Shown here one piece after another: positions 18,262-27,193 of a stretch of DNA of 61,375 bases. Position 1 is the first letter of the stretch. Each line of letters begins with the position of its first letter. Below the pieces are notes generated by a model. The model saw only the letters and a list, made by a program, of their open reading frames with translations, did no database searches and had not been told where the DNA came from. A program made the position numbers and the translations under genes. Source of the DNA: Leptospira stimsonii (GTDB lineage: Bacteria; Spirochaetota; Leptospiria; Leptospirales; Leptospiraceae); contig NZ_QHCT01000013.1 of the NCBI RefSeq assembly GCF_003545885.1, positions 1 through 61,375 on the forward strand, in the 5' to 3' direction.

Positions 18262-19245
18262 ATGATGACCTTATCATCCGAAAAACAAAAGATATTCCGG
18301 AAAACGAAAGTGATTTCTTCGTTTCAAACTACCATCGTTCGTAACGGAAATTTGAATCTTTTTCTAAAATACAATACGACCGGGGCGCAACGTCCTGATC
18401 GAGAAACAATTCTTTTTGTCCATGGATTTCCGGACGAACATTCTACCTGGAACGCACAGTTGGAATTCTTATCAAAAGAATTCAATGTGGGCGCTTTCGA
18501 TTTAAGAGGGGCGGGAAATTCGAGTAAACCCGAAAAACAAAAAGATTACAATGCGCAAGTCATCTTTCAGGATTTTGAAGCCGTGATTCGTTTTATGGGA
18601 AACGGAAAACCCGTTCATCTTGTCGCACATGACTGGGGCGCTCTTTTGTCCTGGGGTTTTGTAGGTGATTTAGAATATTCTAAAATGATTGATTCTTACA
18701 CTGCGATGGGAGGTCCGCATCCGATCCTTGCGAGAAATCTGATGTTTCGTTACTTCTTCAGTACGAATCCGAGAAAAATTTGGATCGCCCTGAAACAATT
18801 GGTGAAGTCTTGGTATATCGTATTTTTTCAGATTCCCTGGCTTCCGGGTTTTTTGATCTCAACGTTTACGATGTTCGTCTGGAAATTTCTTATGTACGAG
18901 GCGGAGATCCCGAAAGGAGATCCGATGCGCAGTTTTACGAAAGAGGAAATTCTTAAGAGCGCGATCCATCCGATCAACTTATACAGGGAACTCCTCCAAG
19001 GAAAAAAATATCCGACTCCGGAAAGGATCCACGTTCCGGTTCGACTTCTGATTCCGATTCGAGATATGGCAATCAGTCCCGAATGTTATGACTCTCATGC
19101 CGTCATCTGTGATTCATTGGAGACAACTCGAGTGGATTCCAATCATTGGATTCAAAAGGAGAATCCGGATTTTGTCAGTGAAACCATTCGCAACTTTGTG
19201 CTTCGCAATTCTTCGCTTAAACGAGGCGGTAGAAGGGACGCCTGA
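18262..19245 (+). CDS. Alpha/beta hydrolase, epoxide hydrolase-like
   Basis: A 327-residue alpha/beta-hydrolase. FVHGFPD is the oxyanion-hole HGxP motif, VAHDWGA contains Asp as nucleophile (epoxide hydrolase or haloalkane dehalogenase type rather than esterase), and SNHWIQ supplies the catalytic His. The cap domain carries the WY.VFFQIPWLP segment shared with the paralogue at 24765-25652. Two adjacent ATG codons (18262, 18265) are possible starts. It follows the SDR after 160 bases and may belong to the same pathway. Confidence 0.88.
   Translation: MMTLSSEKQKIFRKTKVISSFQTTIVRNGNLNLFLKYNTTGAQRPDRETILFVHGFPDEHSTWNAQLEFLSKEFNVGAFDLRGAGNSSKPEKQKDYNAQVIFQDFEAVIRFMGNGKPVHLVAHDWGALLSWGFVGDLEYSKMIDSYTAMGGPHPILARNLMFRYFFSTNPRKIWIALKQLVKSWYIVFFQIPWLPGFLISTFTMFVWKFLMYEAEIPKGDPMRSFTKEEILKSAIHPINLYRELLQGKKYPTPERIHVPVRLLIPIRDMAISPECYDSHAVICDSLETTRVDSNHWIQKENPDFVSETIRNFVLRNSSLKRGGRRDA
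18670..18683. promoter_or_regulatory. Palindromic site TTAGAATATTCTAA, copy 2 (inside a gene)
   Basis: The same 14-mer as at 16411 and 43331, here within the epoxide hydrolase-like coding sequence where it encodes LEYSK. Its position inside the gene argues either for chance or for roadblock-type regulation. Confidence 0.3.
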
Positions 19246-19382
19246 AACGTTCACGTATGGCTTGAGAGATGGATTCTCTTTACAAAATCGAAACTGCTTA
19301 GAATGAAAAAAACATAGCCAGAGGGCTTACTCGGGTAATTTTAGTATTTTGATATACTAAATTTGAATTTTTGATTCAACCC

Positions 19383-20408
19383 ATGAAACAAACACAACTT
19401 AGAAATCAGACGAATTCCATTCGATCGATTTGTATCGTTTTTCTTTTTTTCTTTTTTGTTCTTCCTCATTTTGCGCAAACAAAATCGAAGGAGAAGGATT
19501 TTCAAGATATCGTACCTTTCGCTCAAGCGAATGTGGAAGTAAAGACGGAACCTGTTCCGGCTCCGGTGGACCCGAAGAAAGTCGAGGCCGAAAGAAGAGT
19601 GGATCAACGCAAAGGAACCTGGAGTTTTCAGTGGGGATACAATCGAGATTATTATACTCAGAGCGATATCACTTTCAAAGGCCCGGGTTATAATTTCACA
19701 CTCAAGGACGTCGTCGCGAAAGATAAACCCGAAAAACTAGATCCTTCCGTTTATCTCAATCCGAGTCTTTGGGAAATTCCGCAATACAACTTTCGCCTAA
19801 CGTATTATTTCGCTGATAAATTCTTCGTTGCCTTCGGTCAGGATCACATGAAATACGTGATGAGCCGTGGTCAGGCGGCGAACATCAACGGTTACATCGA
19901 TCCTCTCGCGATTCAGAGGGCACATCTCGGAACTGCTTCGGATATGGCGGTCTATCTTTATTTATTTCCGGATGCATACAAACGTTTGGAAGGATATCAC
20001 AACGGAGAAACCATCAACGTAACTCCGGACTTTTTAAAATTCGAGCATACCGACGGTTTAAATTTTCTTTACTTGGATGTTGGTATGGTACAACCTTTAT
20101 GGGTTTCGTCTAACGGAGAAAACGCCTTTAGTTTTGTTTCTTCCGTAGGCGGCGGTCCTATCATCGCGCGAAGCGATGTACGCTTGTTTGGTGAAGGGAA
20201 GAACAATCACTTTCACGCATCCGGTTACGGCGTTTCCGGTTATGTCGCGGGAAGGACCGATTTATATAAATCCTTCTTTTTCGAATTCGGCGCAAAGGGC
20301 GGTTATATCGATCTTCCGAATATCTTTACGACCGGACGTTCCAAGGATCGTGCGAGTCAGAATTTCGGATTTTTAGAGATCATGGTTTTCGGCGGAGTGA
20401 ACTTCTAA
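19383..20408 (+). CDS. Putative outer-membrane beta-barrel protein
   Basis: A 341-residue exported protein. The N-terminus has a hydrophobic signal segment (CIVFLFFFFVLPHFA) followed by a proline-rich linker (EPVPAPVDPKK). The mature part is rich in alternating aromatic and polar strands (FQWGYNRDYYTQSD, FRLTYYFADKFFVAFG) and ends in Phe, as do many outer-membrane barrels. I chose ATG 19383 over the TTG at 19371. No family name is recognised; similar leptospiral proteins are annotated as hypothetical outer-membrane proteins. Confidence 0.75.
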   Translation: MKQTQLRNQTNSIRSICIVFLFFFFVLPHFAQTKSKEKDFQDIVPFAQANVEVKTEPVPAPVDPKKVEAERRVDQRKGTWSFQWGYNRDYYTQSDITFKGPGYNFTLKDVVAKDKPEKLDPSVYLNPSLWEIPQYNFRLTYYFADKFFVAFGQDHMKYVMSRGQAANINGYIDPLAIQRAHLGTASDMAVYLYLFPDAYKRLEGYHNGETINVTPDFLKFEHTDGLNFLYLDVGMVQPLWVSSNGENAFSFVSSVGGGPIIARSDVRLFGEGKNNHFHASGYGVSGYVAGRTDLYKSFFFEFGAKGGYIDLPNIFTTGRSKDRASQNFGFLEIMVFGGVNF

Positions 20409-20424
20409 AACGTCTAATTAAGGA

Positions 20425-20934
20425 ATGTTTCCATCCAAATTCTTCCTCTTTTTTTCTCTGTGTGTAGTCACGATTTGTTTTGCGATCTTACACGGAGAGA
20501 AGAAGAATCCGGACGAATCCGAACTTCGGAAATTTTTTCTTCTTCAGCATAAAATTTCCATCGGCCCGAAAGATTCCGTTCTTCTTTATAAGGAAGTTTA
20601 TCGTTGGCTCGGAACTCCGTACAGAGATTATGGAACCGACGAATCAGGAATCGATTGTTCGAGTTTGACTAGTAAAATTTTATCAAAGGTATACGGGTCG
20701 AATCTGAGCGGTCCGAGTTACACGCTGGTTTCTCGAACGATTCCCGTCTCAAAAGAAGAGTTGAAGGAAGGCGATCTCATCTTTTTTACAATCTCCGGAA
20801 ATAAGGTGAGTCATGTTGGGATTTATCTCAAAGACCAAAAATTCGTTCACGCCTCAACAAAAAAGGGAGTTACGATCAATTCCTTAGAAGAAGAATATTA
20901 TAAGAAGTATTATACTTCTTCCGGAAGGCTCTGA
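20425..20934 (+). CDS. NlpC/P60-family cysteine peptidase
   Basis: A 169-residue cell-wall hydrolase candidate. After an N-terminal hydrophobic segment (FFLFFSLCVVTICFAIL), the catalytic triad can be read as Cys in GIDCSSLTSK, His in KVSHVGIYL and the third residue His in FVHASTKKG. NlpC/P60 enzymes cleave D-Glu-diaminopimelate bonds in peptidoglycan stems. It begins 16 bases after the barrel gene and is probably co-transcribed with it. Confidence 0.9.
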   Translation: MFPSKFFLFFSLCVVTICFAILHGEKKNPDESELRKFFLLQHKISIGPKDSVLLYKEVYRWLGTPYRDYGTDESGIDCSSLTSKILSKVYGSNLSGPSYTLVSRTIPVSKEELKEGDLIFFTISGNKVSHVGIYLKDQKFVHASTKKGVTINSLEEEYYKKYYTSSGRL

Positions 20935-21006
20935 AACGATCTGATCGGATAGAAGCCCCTATCAAACGAAATTTTTGTTAAGCGAAGTGGACTCATCTTG
21001 CCGAGC

Positions 21007-21594
21007 TTAGACCCGTAACGAACCTCGGAAACCTCTCACAGCGTAATAGGACTGAGCGCCGTTGTGATAAATAAAAACACTACCGTATCGAAAGTCCGCG
21101 AAGAGAGCGCCGCCTAATTTACGGATACTCGGAGGAGTTTTGATCCAGCTCGAAGTTTTTGCGTCGAATTCTCCGAGCTTCTGAAGTTCTCGATATTCTT
21201 CTTCGCTTAGCAATTCGATTCCCATAAAAACTGCCATGTCAATCGCGCTATCTTCCGGTCTATGTTCCTTCCTGGATTCGAGTCCTTCTCGATCGTAACA
21301 AACGCTTCTGCGTCCTTTCGGACTTTCCGGGGCGCAATCAAAGAAAACATATTCACCCGTTTTTTTATCGTAACCCACAACGTCCGGTTCTCCGCCGGAT
21401 TCTTCCATTTGATCAAGGGACCACAGTTTATCCGCGTTGCCTTTTAACTTTGCCTCTACCTTGTCCCACTCGATACCTTTGTGGCGATTCTGATTCTTCT
21501 CGAATCGGTTCTTTAATGTTTTGAGCAGAATATCCTTTTGTTCCGGCGTAAGTTCTTTTTGACTACGATTCTTACCTTTTGTGTTTTTGGCCAT
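21007..21594 (-). CDS. DUF4256-family protein
   Basis: A 195-residue soluble protein starting MAKNTKGKNRS. It matches the DUF4256 layout: FEKNQNRHKGIEWDKVEAKL, EESGGEPDVVGYDKKTGEYVFFDC, SPKGRRSVCYDREGLESRK and the C-terminal FADFRYGSVFIYHNGAQSYYAVRGFRG. Members are widespread single-copy proteins of unknown function. An upstream in-frame Met at 21663 would add 23 residues without a better ribosome site. Confidence 0.88.
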   Translation of the reverse strand: MAKNTKGKNRSQKELTPEQKDILLKTLKNRFEKNQNRHKGIEWDKVEAKLKGNADKLWSLDQMEESGGEPDVVGYDKKTGEYVFFDCAPESPKGRRSVCYDREGLESRKEHRPEDSAIDMAVFMGIELLSEEEYRELQKLGEFDAKTSSWIKTPPSIRKLGGALFADFRYGSVFIYHNGAQSYYAVRGFRGSLRV

Positions 21595-21663
21595 GTTCGT
21601 CTTTTCCGTTGAAAGTTGTATGAAACTCGAATTGACAGCGCGAGAAAAATCGCTAAAGTTCAT

Positions 21664-22096
21664 ATCCGGTTGTAAGGACGCTTGTCAGAAAATGCAAGCC
21701 AAACCCGGTTTCAATAACGGCGTTTTATGAACAGCAGAGGTTCGGCTGTGCGCAACGTTTTGATTTTTATCAGACGCTTTCGTAATATGGATCAAGCACA
21801 ATTGGCACAAGAGTTTGTATCGAACGAACGTGGAAATCAACTGGTTCGGTAGAGTTTCGATATATCTTGATGGAGGCGCTGTTCGCTCTTAGAGCCGAAA
21901 ATCAGAATGAAATTACATTACATTGGGTCGAATCGGGATGCAATCTTGTCGACGCGTATTAGGATTGGGCTTTGGAAAGTGAAAAAGTTTCCGCGACTAT
22001 TTTGAAAAGAAAGGATCTAAATTCCGATTTGCGTTATCCGCCCTTTATAAATTAGGGCGGATAAACTGGAAGGACGGAAATCCTTCGGATTGGGCT
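21664..22096. other. Gap with a possible degraded gene
   Basis: No intact gene. On the plus strand a frame across about 21855-22050 reads FRYILMEALFALRAENQNEITLHWVESGCNLVDAY (shown in part), is cut by a TAG and then continues in frame as DWALESEKVSATILKRKDL, which looks like a decayed coding region of unknown family. I see nothing else except the hairpin at 22034. Confidence 0.35.
22034..22064. terminator. Hairpin downstream of the lipoprotein gene
   Basis: TTATCCGCCCT and AGGGCGGATAA form an 11-bp perfect stem around a 9-base AT-only loop, about 30 bases beyond the stop of the minus-strand lipoprotein gene. There is no adjacent T-run on either strand, so it is an atypical terminator or an RNA-stabilising 3' hairpin. 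Confidence 0.45.
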
Positions 22097-23092
22097 TTAT
22101 TTTACGGTTATAGCACAATCACCTGAAACTTGATTATTGGTGTCGATTTTAATATCGCAGGCAACGTCGTAAGTGAATTTATCATTGTTATAAGTTCTAC
22201 TTACGTTTACGTTTCCTCCGCCGACAATTCCGGAAACGGATACGGTTCCAGTCAATACGTCAACGTAACTTGCCTTGAATTTGAAGTTATTGTTGGAAAA
22301 CGTAGGATTTTCCGTAATCGTCGATTTGCTAATCACTTCCAAATTCACGTTTTGTGTTACATTCACGCTTTGTGCAGCGCCTCCGTTAATTTGCATATTT
22401 GCGGAGTTCGTTGTATTTTTCTCAACGTATTTAATGGTTGCGGTTTGCGTTGCTACGTCCATACTTACGAATTCTATTTTAGAATCTCCGCTAACAGTCA
22501 AATCTCCAGTGGTGATCGAGGTCGATAGACTTGGAAAATTGAACCAATCATTTGATTGTGAAGCGCATTTTTCCATTTTGGCTTTACCGTCCATGTTCAT
22601 GGAGAACGATATTCCTCCTGCGGCCACGCTGGAAGTGTAAACGACTTTCATTTTATCCAAAGTAACTTGGCCGGAAGGACTTCCGCCGATTGTGCAATTC
22701 ACAGTTCCGCTTAAGGTGGCAGAGCATGAATTCGCCGCGCAAGTTCCCGAATCTCTAGAAAGGGCGGTCGGGAAGGACTGGACTTTTCGACGGAGTGCAA
22801 CAACACCCGATCTTTCCTGTATGTAAGCAACCAACTTGTTCTTCTCCATTTTCGGAACAGAAAAATTAATATTGGAAGCAACTCCGCCTTGGATACCGGA
22901 GCTAATCGAATTCGTTAGACCGGCAACTGCCGATCTAACTTGAACACTCGTTTTTTCGGCATTTTGATTCGCGACCGCAGCGATTCCTAGAAGAATGAGA
23001 GCGTTCTTATCGTCAGAACTTTCTTTCTTACATGTATAAAGTGGAAGTGCCAATAGTGAAAGGCAAACTATCTTTGCGATTAATTTTTTCAT
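22097..23092 (-). CDS. Lipoprotein of unknown function
   Basis: A 331-residue exported protein. MKKLIAKIVCLSLLALPLYTCKKE is a signal peptide with a spirochaete-type lipobox ending at Cys (here read as LYTC). The mature protein is rich in Ser, Thr, Asn and Val, with beta-strand-like repeats (GDLTVSGDSKIEF, GTVSVSGIVGGGNVNVS), and contains paired cysteines (TCAANSCSATLSGTVNC) that may form disulphides. AGAGGA upstream supports the start. Low sequence complexity suggests a surface or periplasmic beta-rich protein. Confidence 0.75.
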   Translation of the reverse strand: MKKLIAKIVCLSLLALPLYTCKKESSDDKNALILLGIAAVANQNAEKTSVQVRSAVAGLTNSISSGIQGGVASNINFSVPKMEKNKLVAYIQERSGVVALRRKVQSFPTALSRDSGTCAANSCSATLSGTVNCTIGGSPSGQVTLDKMKVVYTSSVAAGGISFSMNMDGKAKMEKCASQSNDWFNFPSLSTSITTGDLTVSGDSKIEFVSMDVATQTATIKYVEKNTTNSANMQINGGAAQSVNVTQNVNLEVISKSTITENPTFSNNNFKFKASYVDVLTGTVSVSGIVGGGNVNVSRTYNNDKFTYDVACDIKIDTNNQVSGDCAITVK

Positions 23093-23175
23093 AAACAACT
23101 ATATCCTCTTTGCAGAAGAAATGAAGAATTAGATTTGGCATTTTGTCAAATAAATATTTACTGAATAATTTTCCC

Positions 23176-23844
23176 TTAGGGAAGGTCTTGTAGAAATACT
23201 TTGATAAAGCCGTGCGGAATTACTAAACCGATTTGGCTCCCTTCCGTAATTCCAATGGAAGAACGAACGATGCCAATTGCTTTACCGGTTTCCAAAAACA
23301 CACAAGAACCACTGGCGCCTGGAAAAGCAATTTGATTGACTTGAATAAACGGAATTTTCGGAAGGGAAGAATCGAAATGTGTTCTTTCTATGTGAGAAAT
23401 ATAGCCGAAATAAATTCCCGGAGTTCCTCCATAGGCACCCGTCCACGCAAAAACGGGAAGACCTTCCGCTAATTCTGAACGATCTACGAATTCTAAATTC
23501 TCATACGGGAAATTTTTCGATGGTGTTTTGAGTTGGAGCAACGCGGAATCAAACTTTTTCTCCGTCTTTAAGATGGAAACGGGGAAAAAATTCTTTGCGT
23601 CATAAGAGACAAAAACTTCTTCATACAGATCACGCAGAATATGTTCCGTTGTAAGAATTGTATTTTTTCCTAAAACACATCCTGTACCCAACGGCGCTAA
23701 ATTTTTATCTCTATAAATGAGCACCGATCTATTTTTGAAGTCTTTCCATTTTTCGGGAGAATTTTTCTGAACATTACAATCGGGAATACTAAGGAGATAT
23801 ATCAAGAATGAAACGTAGAGCGTATTTCTTTTTATTTTTAGCAT
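23176..23844 (-). CDS. Trypsin-like serine protease, lipoprotein
   Basis: A 222-residue product starting at ATG 23844 with signal peptide NTLYVSFLIYLLSIPDC, a plausible lipobox. The catalytic triad of a trypsin-2 fold can be read: His in LTTEHILR, Asp in KKFDSALLQL and Ser in FPGASGSCVF (GxSGS). There is no PDZ domain. The frame is open further upstream to 24048, where it would overlap the neighbouring reductase gene, so I reject that longer version. The likely role is periplasmic proteolysis. Confidence 0.82.
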   Translation of the reverse strand: MLKIKRNTLYVSFLIYLLSIPDCNVQKNSPEKWKDFKNRSVLIYRDKNLAPLGTGCVLGKNTILTTEHILRDLYEEVFVSYDAKNFFPVSILKTEKKFDSALLQLKTPSKNFPYENLEFVDRSELAEGLPVFAWTGAYGGTPGIYFGYISHIERTHFDSSLPKIPFIQVNQIAFPGASGSCVFLETGKAIGIVRSSIGITEGSQIGLVIPHGFIKVFLQDLP

Positions 23845-24008
23845 AGTCTTTTTCCAAATGAACAATAACATCCAAAAAGGACTCCGAGTTTTAGCAATAA
23901 AAAATCCCTTCTTTTCTAATCGACGCCGGCTGTTTATGATGTAAGAAGATCTTAGAGAATGATAACGAATCTTAAATCGGAGGATCGATACCAAACGAGA
24001 GACGGCTT

Positions 24009-24590
24009 TTAGAGGTTGGACGCAATTCTTCGGCATTCTTGGATCCATTCTGCGCGCTCGTTTTCACTCAAGTGTTTCAGATTATGACGGAAGTATCGTT
24101 TAACGTGTCGAAACCCGCAGTAACGAAATAAGCCGTATTTAATCGCGAGCCAGCCGGGATCGATCATTGCAATCGGATACGGAGCGTCGAGGCTGTAAAA
24201 GCAGGAAATTTTTTTATTTCTCATTAATCCTTCAGGAAGAATCGAACCTTTTGAGCGATTCTTGAAGGAATAGACGAAATCTGACGTTATAACTCGATCG
24301 ATAAATCCCTTGAGCATCGCCGGGAAGCCGTGCCACCATACTGGATAGATGAATACGATATGATTTGCTTCCGAGATCATATCTCGATACTTTTTCGTCG
24401 AAGGATCACTACACAAATCGCGACGACGGTGTGCGTCATCCACCATTAAGACGGGATCGAATTTTTCACCGTAGAGATCGACCACTTGAACGGAGGCTTT
24501 TAGCGATACGAGCGTATCCAGAATTGCGTCAAAAACGACTTTTGTAAAACTCTTTGGATTAGAATGGCAATAGATTAAAAGGAATTTCAT
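24009..24590 (-). CDS. NAD(P)H-dependent oxidoreductase, flavodoxin fold
   Basis: A 193-residue flavodoxin-like quinone reductase of the MdaB/YwrO/KefF type. The N-terminal LLIYCHSNPKSF binds FMN phosphate, and IVFIYPVWWHGFPAMLKGFIDRV is the family signature at about residues 77-99. It probably performs two-electron reduction of quinones in the cytosol. It stands alone, with the trypsin-like gene downstream on the same strand. Confidence 0.92.
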   Translation of the reverse strand: MKFLLIYCHSNPKSFTKVVFDAILDTLVSLKASVQVVDLYGEKFDPVLMVDDAHRRRDLCSDPSTKKYRDMISEANHIVFIYPVWWHGFPAMLKGFIDRVITSDFVYSFKNRSKGSILPEGLMRNKKISCFYSLDAPYPIAMIDPGWLAIKYGLFRYCGFRHVKRYFRHNLKHLSENERAEWIQECRRIASNL

Positions 24591-24764
24591 ACCAGTTTAT
24601 TTGGCTCGAGTCCATGGACATACTTGCGGAAACGAGCATTCAGAATCAGACTAAAAATTTCCAACAAAGTCACTTTGAATTTTAAAAAAGAACAGAACTT
24701 TATTCTGCATTAACCGAAACAAAATAAAAATTTTCTCCGTTCCGATCTGAACCGATTCATTTAT

Positions 24765-25652
24765 CTAAGCAGAATGCAACGAAACGAATTTCCGAATGAG
24801 GTCGGTCACGACCTGAGGTTGTTCTCTGTGCACCCAGTGATTCGAATTCAATTTATGAATTTCTAATGTTTCAACGTAATCCTTCGAATTTTCATAAACC
24901 TCTGGGAGGACGATAAAGTCCTTTTCCGGAACGATCAATTGTACTGGAACCCTTATATTGGAAGGAGCGGAAATGACTGTTTTGCCGAAGAGTAATTCTC
25001 TAAAAAGCTGGATCGGAGCCATCGTAGCGCTGTAGATATCATTTCGACTCATCTGCCTTAGGTGATCCTTTTTTGGAACTCCTCCGAAGTCCATGACGAG
25101 TTTGTAAAGGGGTTCTCCGAAATTCTGCCAGAAAAATTCGGGGAGCATGGGAATTTGAAAAAACCAAATATACCAAGAACGTAAACCCTGATCGAAAACC
25201 TTCTTCCAATTCTCCAGTTTTAAACTAAAGATATCATCGATCATCCTTTTACCGGCAAGCCAAGGGTGCGGACCGGAAATTGCGGTAAAAGACCTGATAT
25301 AACTTGAATATTCAGGATCGCTAATGAGTAACCAACCGAGAGCGGCTCCCCAATCGTGTCCCACAAGATGTACTTTTTTATCTTTAGATAGAAACCGAAT
25401 CGCCTCCAGAAGATCAGGAAGGATCATCGCGTAGTTGTATTCGGACTGTTCCAAAGGTTTTGAGGATCTTCCAAAACCTCTCAGGTCTATGGCGCCCAGT
25501 CTATAAGATGTTTCCAGTGCTTCGATCTGTAGATCCCAGGTTCGGTGAGAATCCGGATAACCGTGAACAAAAAGAATCACGTCCTTCGACTCCGTTTCGG
25601 AGTAGGTGAGAAATAATTTTACTTTTTGATTTTCGAGATATGTGTATTTCAA
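24765..25652 (-). CDS. Alpha/beta hydrolase, epoxide hydrolase-like
   Basis: A 295-residue paralogue of the enzyme at 18262-19245. FVHGYPD, VGHDWGAALGW (nucleophile Asp) and SNHWVHRE (catalytic His) define an epoxide hydrolase or dehalogenase-type triad; the cap keeps SWYIWFFQIPMLP. The 5' end lies head to head with the methyltransferase gene, so the two starts are about 140 bases apart and share a divergent promoter region. Confidence 0.9.
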   Translation of the reverse strand: MKYTYLENQKVKLFLTYSETESKDVILFVHGYPDSHRTWDLQIEALETSYRLGAIDLRGFGRSSKPLEQSEYNYAMILPDLLEAIRFLSKDKKVHLVGHDWGAALGWLLISDPEYSSYIRSFTAISGPHPWLAGKRMIDDIFSLKLENWKKVFDQGLRSWYIWFFQIPMLPEFFWQNFGEPLYKLVMDFGGVPKKDHLRQMSRNDIYSATMAPIQLFRELLFGKTVISAPSNIRVPVQLIVPEKDFIVLPEVYENSKDYVETLEIHKLNSNHWVHREQPQVVTDLIRKFVSLHSA

Positions 25653-25794
25653 AAGTTCTTCTCCAAGGTTCCGAACCGAAACGTTCCGAAAGGCCAGGCT
25701 ATCTTCATTCTTCAGTCCATTTTTTCCAGTCTTTTTAAAGAATTTTAATTTTTGTTCTGGTTGGATTTTCGAGAGGAGATTCTATTTTGGTTTC

Positions 25795-26805
25795 ATGTCA
25801 GAGAATGGATCCGAGGAAGCAAAGTCGCTTAACGATTCCGGAAATCCGAAGGTGATGTTTCGAAATCGCCTTTCTAGAATGTCCAAACACTGGAGGAAAT
25901 GGGCTCGAAAACGAGGACTTCAATGTTTTCGAATCTATGATAGAGACATCCCTCAAGTCCCCGTTAGCGTCGATCTCTACGGACCTTACTGTCAAATCTC
26001 CGCTTATAAAAATAGCTATGAAATATCGGAAGAAGAAAGGGAACGAGAAAATCGCGAGATCGGTTCAATCGTATCCGAGGTTCTAAACATCGATCCGAAA
26101 CAAATTTTTTGGAAGAAACGAGAACCGAAAAAAGGAACACAACAATACGAGAAACAATCCGAACAATCCGAGTTGTTGGAAGTAGAAGAGAACGGACTAC
26201 GTTTTTATGTGAATCTCTCCGATTATCTGGATACCGGTTTGTTTTTGGATCATAGAATTACGAGAGAACTTGTAAGAAAAGAATCCAAAGATAAGAAATT
26301 TCTAAACTTGTTTTCTTACACCGGATCCTTTACGGTATATGCCGCTTCCGGGGGAGCGTCCAAAAGTCTTAGCATCGATCTTTCGAACACCTATCTCGCT
26401 TGGGCGGAGGAGAATCTGAGGGCGAACGGATTTTCGACGACGAAACATAGAATGCTCCGTGCCGACGTGATGGAATGGTTGAGGACCGAGAGAAAGGAAA
26501 AGGATCGCGAAAAATACGACTTGATCGTCGTCGATCCGCCGACTTTTTCCAATAGTAAAAAGATGATCGATATTTTCGACGTGCAAAGAGATCACGTCGA
26601 GATTTTGAATATTCTTTATCGCGATTTCGCACTTCCAGGCGCGATTCTATACTTCTCCACCAACTTTCGAAAGTTTCAGCTGGCCGAAAAGTCGATTCTC
26701 TGGGATCAAATCGAAGACATCTCGAAGAAGACGCTTCCCGAAGATTTTCGAAACGAAAGGATTCATTTCTGTTGGAGAATGCAAAAGCCGAGTGGATCAT
26801 TGTAA
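25795..26805 (+). CDS. Class I SAM methyltransferase, RlmI/RlmK type
   Basis: A 336-residue Rossmann methyltransferase resembling the C-terminal (RlmK) half of RlmKL and RlmI, enzymes that methylate 23S rRNA. NLFSYTGSFTVYAASGGA near residue 170 is the SAM motif I, SIDLSNTYLAWA motif II, and VVDPPTFSNSK the catalytic motif IV; VNLSDYLDTGLFLDHR is the classic segment just before the SAM domain. There is no THUMP domain. I start at ATG 25795, because the frame upstream runs into the divergent promoter. Confidence 0.88.
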   Translation: MSENGSEEAKSLNDSGNPKVMFRNRLSRMSKHWRKWARKRGLQCFRIYDRDIPQVPVSVDLYGPYCQISAYKNSYEISEEERERENREIGSIVSEVLNIDPKQIFWKKREPKKGTQQYEKQSEQSELLEVEENGLRFYVNLSDYLDTGLFLDHRITRELVRKESKDKKFLNLFSYTGSFTVYAASGGASKSLSIDLSNTYLAWAEENLRANGFSTTKHRMLRADVMEWLRTERKEKDREKYDLIVVDPPTFSNSKKMIDIFDVQRDHVEILNILYRDFALPGAILYFSTNFRKFQLAEKSILWDQIEDISKKTLPEDFRNERIHFCWRMQKPSGSL

Positions 26806-27193
26806 ATTCGAAACAAGCAGATCCATCCTTGTGAGTCCTATAAAAAAATTAAAATATACAAAAGTTTGAATGTGATTTTCAGGCTTTGTTCGAGTTTTTA
26901 ATCCAATGACGGTTGTTCCGACTTTCGATCGAATTTTCTTGTTTAGACCGTTCTCCATTCTTACCGATTCTAACTCGAATCCAATCCGATGTATTTTCGA
27001 GGCGGCGCATTGCCACGATTTGTTCCTTTGCATTTCGTCGAGAGAATCGCGCAAGATTCGTTTTGAGAAGCGATTCCGATTTGGGCTCGAGAAAACGTGG
27101 ATTCTAAGCAAAATTTCGTTAGGAATCAAAATTGAGTGTTTTTTTCCAATTTACTCTTTCGAGTAGGAGATAAATTCTTTCATAGATTCTTCT
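26806..27193. other. Intergenic region
   Basis: About 390 bases with no supported gene, RNA or repeat. It presumably holds the promoter for the gene at 27194. Short open frames here have no ribosome sites or recognisable sequence. Confidence 0.5.

Noticed and set aside
18670..18683. Palindrome within a gene as a definite operator
   Set aside because: It lies in coding sequence and encodes LEYSK, so chance cannot be excluded; kept only as a low-confidence site.
23845..24048. N-terminal extension of the trypsin-like gene
   Set aside because: It would overlap the reductase gene by 40 bases and precede a good lipoprotein signal sequence starting at 23844.
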